Source: Phycisphaerae bacterium (GTDB lineage: Bacteria > Planctomycetota > Phycisphaerae > SM23-33). From it: a DNA stretch of 64,000 nucleotides. Shown piece after piece: positions 7,670-15,061 of the stretch. The notes beneath the pieces are model-generated. The model was not told the DNA's origin. It worked only from the letters and a program-made list of their open reading frames with translations, and searched no databases. Within the stretch, counting starts at the first letter, position 1; each line of letters begins with the position of its first letter. Position numbers and translations under genes: made by a program. The stretch lies in contig JASLNT010000038.1 of NCBI GenBank assembly GCA_030745875.1, positions 1-64,000 on the forward strand, read 5' to 3'.

Positions 7670-9049
7670 ATGAGTGCACCCAAAAACGCAACCGCAGACA
7701 TACTGATTGTGGAAGACGAAGTCCCCCATGCTGAGGTCATCGAAGAGGGGCTTACGCGCATGGGGCATCGATGCGTCGTCGTCCACGACGGCCGGTCAGC
7801 AGTCGACCGGATGAAGAGCAGACTCTTTGACATTATCATCACTGATCTCATGCTCGGACCGAACGACAGCGGGATGGACGTTCTCAAGTCCGCTATCGAA
7901 CACTCACCGGCGTCGAAGGTAATCCTGATAACCGCCCATTCATCCATCAGCACGTGCAGAGATGCTCTGAAGCAGGGCGCTTTCGACTACATAGAGAAAC
8001 CACTGGATCTCGACGACCTCCGCCTGGTTGTCGGGCGAGCCGCTGAGATCACCGCCCAGAGGCGCACCATCGTCGAGCTTAAATGCCGCCTCGACGAGAA
8101 ATACGGATTCGACAACATCACGGGCATCTCGCCTGCGATGATGAGCATCCTGAACACTGTCCGCCGCGTCGCCCCCACCGATCTTCCGGTGATGCTGCTG
8201 GGCGAATCGGGCACGGGTAAAGAACTTCTGGCAAACGCGATCCACACGAATTCCGCCCGACGCGACGAACGTTTCGTGGCCATTAACTGCGCGGGCTTCA
8301 CCGAGTCGCTGCTGGAGGATGAACTTTTCGGGCATGTAAAGGGCGCCTTTACCGGCTCGCTGGGCGATCGCCAGGGTCGATTCGAACACGCAAACGGCGG
8401 CACGGTTTTCCTGGATGAGGTCGGCGACATGCCAATGGGCATGCAGGCCAAGCTGCTTCGCGTGCTCGAGAGCGGAGAACTGGTGCGTGTGGGGTCGAAC
8501 GAACCGACCATTGTGGACGTCCGCATCATAAGCGCAACGAACCACGACCTGGCCCAGAAGGTCGCTGACAAACAGTTCCGGGAGGATCTGTACTTCCGCA
8601 TAAAGGGCGCCACGATAGAGATTCCCCCGCTTCGCCAGAGACGCGAGGACATCCCTCTGCTGATCGACATGTTTATCAAACAATCCAGCGACAAACACGA
8701 CCGCAAGATCAAATCCCTGGACAAGGATGCGGCAAGAGTTCTCCTGGGCTACGCCTGGCCGGGGAATGTGCGCCAGTTGCGAAATGTCATCGAGAACATA
8801 GTCGTCATGGCTCCCGACCAGAAGATCACGCTGACCGACCTGCCGGCTGAGATTTATACCCCGCCAGGCCGCGGACCCAACAGGCAGCTTGAGAACCTCG
8901 CTGGGATAAGCATCGAAGACGCCGAAAAGGAACTCATCCGCAACACCCTTGCGATGGTTTCAGGCAACCGCGAACAGGCGGCGTCCATACTCGGCATCGG
9001 CGAACGAACACTCTACCGCAAGATCAAAGAATACGGACTGAAGGACTGA
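7670..9049 (+). CDS. NtrC-family sigma-54-dependent response regulator
   Basis: A 459-aa three-domain activator. The receiver domain covers residues 1-120 with phospho-acceptor Asp59 in ITDLMLG. The AAA+ ATPase covers ~140-370 with Walker A GESGTGKE, the sigma-54 contact loop, and Walker B GGTVFLDEVGDM. A C-terminal Fis-type helix-turn-helix (SGNREQAASILGIGERTLYRKI) binds DNA. The contact loop reads GAFTGS rather than the usual GAFTGA. It should remodel RNA polymerase-sigma-54 at distant promoters when phosphorylated, probably by the kinase at 3502. Its own promoter is sigma-70-like and nearly abuts the ATG. The DUF3592 gene follows after 12 bp and may be co-transcribed. Confidence 0.95.
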   Translation: MSAPKNATADILIVEDEVPHAEVIEEGLTRMGHRCVVVHDGRSAVDRMKSRLFDIIITDLMLGPNDSGMDVLKSAIEHSPASKVILITAHSSISTCRDALKQGAFDYIEKPLDLDDLRLVVGRAAEITAQRRTIVELKCRLDEKYGFDNITGISPAMMSILNTVRRVAPTDLPVMLLGESGTGKELLANAIHTNSARRDERFVAINCAGFTESLLEDELFGHVKGAFTGSLGDRQGRFEHANGGTVFLDEVGDMPMGMQAKLLRVLESGELVRVGSNEPTIVDVRIISATNHDLAQKVADKQFREDLYFRIKGATIEIPPLRQRREDIPLLIDMFIKQSSDKHDRKIKSLDKDAARVLLGYAWPGNVRQLRNVIENIVVMAPDQKITLTDLPAEIYTPPGRGPNRQLENLAGISIEDAEKELIRNTLAMVSGNREQAASILGIGERTLYRKIKEYGLKD

Positions 9050-9061
9050 TGGGGGATCACG

Positions 9062-10366
9062 TTGAACCTGCAAGACAGTAATATTTCCAATCAGGGTCAA
9101 GGCGCTGGAAGCGACCGCCCAGAGCCGGTGGAAACTATCGGCATTGAGGGCAGTACTCCCATAACGCTCGCCGGCAGGTTGCCTTCGGGTCGCAAGAAGT
9201 TGCTCGGAGCGGCCGCCTTCACGTTTTTCTGGTGCGGGCTTACGGGAGTGTTCATCGGGTTTGTCGCACACGCGATATACAAATCCTACGACGCACACAA
9301 GCATTTCGTAACCACCGAGGGCACGGTGCTGACTGCAGAGGTCAAGACCGTCTCAGACTCAGACGGCGACACCTACAAACCGCTTATCAAGTACAGCTAC
9401 GTTGTCGACGGCGTCGAGCATACATCCGTTCGCTACGCGGTCAGTTCGTTCTCCAGCAGTAACCGGAGCTACTCGGCGGATATCGTCGAGGCGCACCCGT
9501 CCGGTAAGAAGATCACCGTCTGGTACGATCCTCGCGAGCCGGACCAGGCCGCAATAAGCATCGAAACATCCTGTCTGTATTACTTCCTGCTCCTGTTTCT
9601 TCAACCGTTCATACTGGTCGGACTTGGCGGAATCGTTTACACGCTGACCATGCCCGGCCGCCTCAGACGACGGCGGGAGTTCCTGAACGGATCGTTGCAT
9701 CCGCCCTGGACCATTCCATGCTGGGGAACGCTGCAAAAGAGTACGCGGGGGCTTGTTCTGCATCGCAGGCGGCGCCCGTTCTTTGCCCTGGCGATGGGCT
9801 ATGGTCTGGCGTGTTTTGCGGGTATCTTTGTAGTTGTTATTCGCCATGGCCTCATTCTCGGCGACATGGAGACAATGCCCTCGTCAGCCATCGCCAACGT
9901 ATTCGCCATCGCCGCCGCTGTGGGGCTCCTGGCGATGCTGGTCTCTCTTTTCCGGCGGGCAACGGTCTTTGAGATCGACAGGGATCTCGCTTCCCTGCAT
10001 CTGAAGAGTTCAAAACGCGAGTTCACCGTCAACTTCGCGGAGATCGACTACTGGTTCCTCAAGACCGTAGTCCGCAGTTCTTCGACCATTAGCGATTCAG
10101 GAGGCAAGAACAGCAGGCTTGCGCCCCTGTTGGCGTTGACGACCATCGACGGAAGCGAAAGGCCGATCCACGTATTCGGCGTAAGCGACGAACAAGCCTT
10201 GATCGCCGAGAAGGTCGCCATGGAGTTTGCGAAGTTCACCGCCAAACCGTTCGAGGGCATGAAGGCCGGAGAGACTCCCTCGGCGCCCGAGCCAAGCGTT
10301 TCCGGGGCGATTTCCTTTATGCGAGCCCAATCCAAAGCCGCCAAACAGTACTCCGATCTGAACTGA
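9062..10366 (+). CDS. DUF3592-type membrane protein
   Basis: A 434-aa membrane protein. A hydrophilic N-terminus of about 45 residues is followed by a membrane helix at ~47-72. Next is an extracytoplasmic segment with the DUF3592 pattern: TEGTVLTAEV, then YKPLIKYSYVVDGVEHTS and KKITVWYDPREPDQA. Three further membrane helices lie near residues 170-300, and a soluble C-terminal domain completes it. The start is TTG 9062, with GGGGAT four bases upstream; no ATG suits the frame. It follows the NtrC-type gene by 12 bp and is probably in the same transcript. The molecular function of DUF3592 proteins is unknown. Confidence 0.75.
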   Translation: MNLQDSNISNQGQGAGSDRPEPVETIGIEGSTPITLAGRLPSGRKKLLGAAAFTFFWCGLTGVFIGFVAHAIYKSYDAHKHFVTTEGTVLTAEVKTVSDSDGDTYKPLIKYSYVVDGVEHTSVRYAVSSFSSSNRSYSADIVEAHPSGKKITVWYDPREPDQAAISIETSCLYYFLLLFLQPFILVGLGGIVYTLTMPGRLRRRREFLNGSLHPPWTIPCWGTLQKSTRGLVLHRRRRPFFALAMGYGLACFAGIFVVVIRHGLILGDMETMPSSAIANVFAIAAAVGLLAMLVSLFRRATVFEIDRDLASLHLKSSKREFTVNFAEIDYWFLKTVVRSSSTISDSGGKNSRLAPLLALTTIDGSERPIHVFGVSDEQALIAEKVAMEFAKFTAKPFEGMKAGETPSAPEPSVSGAISFMRAQSKAAKQYSDLN

Positions 10367-10390
10367 TCGCACTGTTATCAAGCAATCTAC

Positions 10391-10419
10391 TTGAGGCTTG
10401 GGGCTCGCAGGCCTAGAAT
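10391..10419 (+). promoter_or_regulatory. mutL promoter
   Basis: TTGAGG at 10391-10396 and TAGAAT at 10414-10419 have a 17-bp spacer. The leader of about 26 nt contains CCGGAG before the mutL ATG. Confidence 0.55.
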
Positions 10420-10451
10420 CTGAGGAAGCGTTTACCGGAGCCTTAATCTTT

Positions 10452-12308
10452 ATGTCCATACGCGTGCTGCCTGTACATCTTGTTAACAAGATCGCCGCCG
10501 GAGAGGTCATCGAACGCCCGGCCAGTATCGTCAAGGAGTTGGTCGAAAACTCCCTGGACGCCGGAGCTACGCGCATTGAAGTCACCATTGAGGACGGGGG
10601 CAAGAAGCTCATTTCCGTCTCAGACAATGGCGGCGGCATGGACGCAGACGATCTTGCCAAAGCGTTCGTACCACACGCAACGAGCAAACTGCCCAGTGAA
10701 GACGACCTGTTCAACATCTCGACGCTGGGCTTCCGCGGCGAGGCGCTGGCCTCGGTCGGGTCGATTAGTCACGCACATATCCGCACCCGACGGGCCGATT
10801 CACCCGACGGCGCCGGATTTGAGGTGTCGGCTTCGGGACAGACGGTCGAGGAAGTACGCCCGTGCCCCTCTGCGCCCGGAACCACCGTAACGGTGCGAGA
10901 CCTGTTCTTCAACACTCCGGCCAGGCGGAAGTTCCTGCGCACAGCGAACACGGAATCGGCGCACGTTACAGAGCAGGTCGCGCGCCTCGCCCTGCCGCAT
11001 CCGCACGTTGCTTTTCTCTACAAGCACAACGGGCGGAAGGTCCACGACCTGCCCGCGTGCGAAACCACCCGCCAGAGAATAGGCGACCTGTTCGGAGCCG
11101 AATTGTCCGACAGCCTCCTTTCCGTTCCGAAGCGCGGAGATGAAATGTCGCTAGCCGCCCTCATCGGCCCGCCGTCGGCGGCAAGAGGATCGGGGAAGTG
11201 GCAGTACTTTTTCCTCAACGGGCGATACATACGCGACCGCGTGCTCAGCCATTCGTTGCGGGAGGCGTATCGCGGCCTGCTCGATCCGCGTCGCTGGCCT
11301 GTGGCGTTTGTATTTATAGAAGTTCCGCCCGCGGACGTCGACGTCAATGTGCATCCATCAAAGATCGAAGTGCGTTTTCGCAATTCGCAGCAGGTCCACG
11401 GACTGATTCTGGCGGCGTTGAGGGAGACGCTTAACAAGTCGAACATCACGCCGTCGGCCTCACTTGAGCCCAATGTGATCGCCGAGCTTGACGACAATCT
11501 GCCCGACACTGACCGTCAGGATTCTCTGCGACAGGCGATGGCCGATTTCTTCAAGTCCGCTCCCGCTCCCCAACCGCGCCTCAGTTTCCCCGAGACCCAC
11601 GGTAGTCGCAGCGGACACGCAGCGCAACCTGCGACCGAGACATACCCCCTGCCGCTTAACCGCTCGCCCGATCCCCCTGCTGTGAGTTACGAGTCACCAC
11701 AACCCGCCGAGCGATCGAAAACCACTCAGCCCGCACCGGCGGCCGCCTTTCAAATTCACGACTCCTATATTGTCGCTCAATGCCCTGACGGATTGATAAT
11801 TGTAGACCAGCACGCCCTGCACGAACGAGTGATATACAACGACCTGAAAACGCGACTGTCGTCCGGCGGACTGACGGCTCAACGAATGCTTATACCTCAA
11901 ACTCTAACGGTCACCGCCGCCGAAGCGGACTTGCTGTCGGTCAACAAGGCGCTTCTGGGCTCGCTTGGTATTGAAGTCGCACCGTTCGGACCGGACACGG
12001 TCGCTATCCAACAGTTTCCAACACTGCTGGCTGAGCGAGGCTCCGGAGGGGTGGAGTTCCTCCGTGAAGTGCTCGACAAGTTGGGCGAAGACAGCTCGGC
12101 GGACACCGAGCAACTCATTGAGGGCGTGTTGCAGGTAATGGCGTGCAAAGCCGCCATCAAAGCAGGTCAACCGCTCAGCACCGACGAAATGGAGTCTTTA
12201 CTGGCTCGACGCGATGATATCGACAAGGCCTCGTCCTGTCCGCATGGGCGCCCGACTACACTCAAACTCACACTCCAGGATCTTGATAAACAGTTCAAAC
12301 GAACCTGA
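10452..12308 (+). CDS. mutL: DNA mismatch repair protein MutL
   Basis: A 618-aa MutL of typical length, which links MutS mismatch recognition to strand incision. The N-terminal GHKL ATPase is clear: VNKIAAGEVIERPASIVKELVEN, the DNGGGM motif, ATSKL and GFRGEALASV. The transducer domain contains FFNTPARRKFL and HPSKIEVRF. A proline-rich linker near residues 360-430 precedes the C-terminal dimerisation domain, with IVDQHALHERVIY and a final ACKAAIKAGQPL followed by SCPHGRPT. I do not see the metal-binding DQHA(x)2E(x)4E endonuclease motif in full, although DQHALHE(RVIY) is close. Start ATG 10452; the frame is open upstream to 10398 across its promoter. Lipoprotein hydrolase and aldolase genes follow closely. 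Confidence 0.96.
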   Translation: MSIRVLPVHLVNKIAAGEVIERPASIVKELVENSLDAGATRIEVTIEDGGKKLISVSDNGGGMDADDLAKAFVPHATSKLPSEDDLFNISTLGFRGEALASVGSISHAHIRTRRADSPDGAGFEVSASGQTVEEVRPCPSAPGTTVTVRDLFFNTPARRKFLRTANTESAHVTEQVARLALPHPHVAFLYKHNGRKVHDLPACETTRQRIGDLFGAELSDSLLSVPKRGDEMSLAALIGPPSAARGSGKWQYFFLNGRYIRDRVLSHSLREAYRGLLDPRRWPVAFVFIEVPPADVDVNVHPSKIEVRFRNSQQVHGLILAALRETLNKSNITPSASLEPNVIAELDDNLPDTDRQDSLRQAMADFFKSAPAPQPRLSFPETHGSRSGHAAQPATETYPLPLNRSPDPPAVSYESPQPAERSKTTQPAPAAAFQIHDSYIVAQCPDGLIIVDQHALHERVIYNDLKTRLSSGGLTAQRMLIPQTLTVTAAEADLLSVNKALLGSLGIEVAPFGPDTVAIQQFPTLLAERGSGGVEFLREVLDKLGEDSSADTEQLIEGVLQVMACKAAIKAGQPLSTDEMESLLARRDDIDKASSCPHGRPTTLKLTLQDLDKQFKRT

Positions 12309-12321
12309 TCGGCGGTCAAGT

Positions 12322-13242
12322 ATGGGCAGAAGAATAAAGACGCTGATGTATCCAATCACCAGTGTGATACTGGCCGTGTCCAGCGGGTGCAGCGTAGACT
12401 TCTACGCCAGACGCCTGGTGAAGCACAATACGGCAAAGGGGAAGACCTCTCTCTGGTGGCTTGGCAGCCCGGATAAACTCATGAAAACGGGCCGAATATC
12501 GTCGCAGCATCGCATCCCCACCGCCGACGGGACGAAGCTCGATGTGTGGGTGATTCATGGACAACCCGAGAAAGCCCGGAACGAACCTTGTGGAACGGTG
12601 ATGATCCTCCATGGAATCCTCGACTCCAAAGCCAGATTCTTCGGCATGGCGCAGCAAATGGCCCGCAAGGGCTATAACGTGGTAATGCTCGACCACCGCG
12701 CTCATGGACGGTCAGAAGGCATATACACTACTTTCGGGGCTAAAGAGAAGTTCGACGCGCGGGACGTCATAGACTCACTGCTCAAGAGCGGTGACATCGC
12801 CGAACCGATTTACGTATTCGGGCAGTCTATGGGCGCGGCGATCGCAGTTCAGTACGCGGCCGTTGACCCGCGATGCAAGGCGGTGATGGCGGTCGCTCCG
12901 TATACTGATATGCGATCAGCAGCCAGGAGGTTCGTCCCGTTCATGAATCCTGAGAAATTCGAAGAGATCGTCGCCCGCGGAGGCGAATTGGCCGGTTTCG
13001 AACCGGACGAGGCTTCAGCGATCCTGGCTGCCAGCGAACTCAAGGTTCCCCTGCTTGTGGTTCACGGGCTAATCGACGCTATCGTGCCCCATCACCACGG
13101 AAAGGCCGTCTACCAAGCCGCCGCCGCAGAGAAAAAACTCATAACCTTCCCGCTCCTGGGTCACGTATCCCTGATGCTGGGACGGCAGCGATGGTTCGCC
13201 AACCACGCCGACAGGCATTTCCGGCGGGCCAACGCACTTTAA
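12322..13242 (+). CDS. Lipoprotein alpha/beta hydrolase (serine aminopeptidase type)
   Basis: A 306-aa protein. The N-terminus has a lipoprotein signal with the lipobox VSSGC and the acylated Cys at residue ~24. The hydrolase fold follows: oxyanion region LHGILDSKARFF, DHRAHGRSEG, the nucleophile elbow GQSMG, then the likely acid Asp in HGLIDAIV and the His in LLGHVSLM. Carboxylesterase, monoacylglycerol-lipase-like or peptidase activity on the envelope surface is possible; the substrate cannot be read. Start ATG 12322 is 13 bp after the mutL stop and gives a proper basic n-region (MGRRIK); ATG 12346 is an alternative. It probably belongs to the mutL transcript. Confidence 0.85.
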   Translation: MGRRIKTLMYPITSVILAVSSGCSVDFYARRLVKHNTAKGKTSLWWLGSPDKLMKTGRISSQHRIPTADGTKLDVWVIHGQPEKARNEPCGTVMILHGILDSKARFFGMAQQMARKGYNVVMLDHRAHGRSEGIYTTFGAKEKFDARDVIDSLLKSGDIAEPIYVFGQSMGAAIAVQYAAVDPRCKAVMAVAPYTDMRSAARRFVPFMNPEKFEEIVARGGELAGFEPDEASAILAASELKVPLLVVHGLIDAIVPHHHGKAVYQAAAAEKKLITFPLLGHVSLMLGRQRWFANHADRHFRRANAL

Positions 13243-13267
13243 CCAGAAGAAAGGACCACGCAGACGA

Positions 13268-13966
13268 ATGATATCCGACAAAGAACGCAAACTGCGAGAA
13301 GACATCTGCCACGTTGCGAAAATGATGTACGCTCGCGAATTCATCGGAGGACCAGCGGGCAATATCTCAGCACGCCTCGACGAAGACCGCTTCCTGTTAA
13401 CGCCTTCCAAGCCGTTCAAACAGTTGCTCCGCCCCGAACAACTGATCATAATCGATTCGACAGGTAAGAAGGTCGGCCCGCACACAGACGCCAATATGGA
13501 CCTGACGCCTACATCGGAAGTGCCAATGCACCTGGCGGCGTACAACACGCGGCCGGACGTGGGAGCAGTGTTGCACGGACACCTGAGTTACTGCGTCGCC
13601 ATGACCGCGGCAGGCAAGACGATCCGACCGCACGTGCTGACTGAAGGAATGCTGTTTCTTGGTGATATCGGAGTAGCCGACTACGCAACACCCACAACCC
13701 AGGAGCTCGGCGACAACGTAGCAAAGGTCGTGGTCGATCACGATTGTGTAATCCTGCCCTACCACGGCGTGATAGTTGCAAGTACGGATCTGTGGGCGGC
13801 CTTGGCGAAAATGGAAGTGCTGGAGCAGACCGCTCAGATCAACTGCCTTGTAAACCAGATGGGCGGTGAAAAGCCGATGCCCCGCGAGCACATCGCCGGC
13901 ATGCTCGCCCTACGTGAAAAGATGGGCATGAACCTGCCCTCAGATGCAAACCTGCTTGAAAACTGA
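13268..13966 (+). CDS. Class II aldolase/adducin-family protein (fuculose-phosphate aldolase-like)
   Basis: A 232-aa single-domain class II aldolase. The motif GGPAGNISAR matches the phosphate-binding loop, SEVPMH supplies the catalytic Glu, and LHGHLSYC with PYHGVIV supplies the three zinc His. It likely performs Zn-dependent retro-aldol cleavage of a sugar phosphate such as fuculose- or rhamnulose-1-phosphate, or acts as the related 5-deoxyribulose/methylthioribulose enzyme; the sequence does not decide. The start ATG 13268 has AAAGGA upstream. The gene lies 25 bp after the hydrolase, and 24 bp separate it from the next gene, consistent with one operon. Confidence 0.88.
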   Translation: MISDKERKLREDICHVAKMMYAREFIGGPAGNISARLDEDRFLLTPSKPFKQLLRPEQLIIIDSTGKKVGPHTDANMDLTPTSEVPMHLAAYNTRPDVGAVLHGHLSYCVAMTAAGKTIRPHVLTEGMLFLGDIGVADYATPTTQELGDNVAKVVVDHDCVILPYHGVIVASTDLWAALAKMEVLEQTAQINCLVNQMGGEKPMPREHIAGMLALREKMGMNLPSDANLLEN

Positions 13967-13990
13967 TTGGCGATTCGCCCGGAGCCTGAG

Positions 13991-15061
13991 ATGTTGCGAA
14001 GGTTTAACGCATGTTCGATACTTCTGACGGGGATTCTTACCGGATGTGGAGCCCCGAGTTGGAAGGAATTCGAACAGATTCAACTTGGGCGACCGTTGCC
14101 TGCTGCGCTGCCTGGGCGGATGGAACGAACGATTCTAGGCGCCGGGTACATCGGCCCGCACAGTGGAAGCGGTTCGTTCTTCGGATCCAACATGCGGATC
14201 GCCAACGCGTTGACCGATGTCAATGATTATGTAATTGCAAGATCTTGCCTCACCGTATCTACAGCCAATCGCCTGCTCTACGTGCAAACCAGCTACAACT
14301 ATGTGATTGAAGTCGATCTGGGACACTCGCCGCCAAACCTGTCCGATCGACCTGTTCGCGAAGAATTGAACCTTGTAGCCTCCGTCAGCCAGAGCGTGGC
14401 CGCTACGCCTACGGATGCTCGCACCGCCGCCCTTGGCGACAGCGAACTTGTCCTGCCAATCGCGCACGGCGAAGTCGCACGCTGTATATCGGTCATGAAA
14501 GACGCTGTCTTTGAAACCCGCGGGCAACCCAACTCCTCCGACATCAGCCGGATGCGAAACAAGCGGTACGCAGGCGCATCCATACGCTTCTCCAAAGCAC
14601 TGAATCAATCGCTGTCGATAAGGATGGCGGGAATGGAAATCGAAGAGCGCCTCAAATCGCTGCCAGCCAGATCGGGCGGACCGCGGCAAGTTATGTTTGC
14701 ACCGGCCAACATTCCCGAGGCGATGGTCTACAATCACATCCTTCTTAACACATTCACCAGGCCCTCCAAGCCCAAAGACATAGGCGATGCGCCCACTGTT
14801 CTTTTCATGTACGTGCAATACGCACACGATCGCGTCCTCGAGTTGCTGGGCGACCCGAACACCTATCGCGGTGCGTCGCCTGCCGGTTTCAACAGAAAGT
14901 GGAGAACGCTCGACGGTATTACCGTCCGTGTGAGCGCCACCGCCCTGCGTCGCATCAGCGTAAGTATCTCCGGACTAGTCGTTCGCGAACCGGTCATGAC
15001 GGAAATCGACACGCGCGACAACAGACATGGAGCCTCTAACGCCTGGGCGCAGCCGCTTTGA
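13991..15061 (+). CDS. Unrecognised lipoprotein
   Basis: A 356-aa predicted lipoprotein with a short signal and the lipobox LTGC (acylated Cys near residue 19). I do not recognise the mature domain. It is mixed alpha/beta, contains a stretch LLYVQTSYNYVIEVDL, and ends with no membrane anchor. ATG 13991 is chosen because GGAG lies 6 nt upstream and because it opens a proper signal; the frame is open from 13967 without signal features. The 3' end overlaps the convergent FGE/J-like gene by 26 bp. It is the last member of the mutL operon. Confidence 0.75.
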   Translation: MLRRFNACSILLTGILTGCGAPSWKEFEQIQLGRPLPAALPGRMERTILGAGYIGPHSGSGSFFGSNMRIANALTDVNDYVIARSCLTVSTANRLLYVQTSYNYVIEVDLGHSPPNLSDRPVREELNLVASVSQSVAATPTDARTAALGDSELVLPIAHGEVARCISVMKDAVFETRGQPNSSDISRMRNKRYAGASIRFSKALNQSLSIRMAGMEIEERLKSLPARSGGPRQVMFAPANIPEAMVYNHILLNTFTRPSKPKDIGDAPTVLFMYVQYAHDRVLELLGDPNTYRGASPAGFNRKWRTLDGITVRVSATALRRISVSISGLVVREPVMTEIDTRDNRHGASNAWAQPL

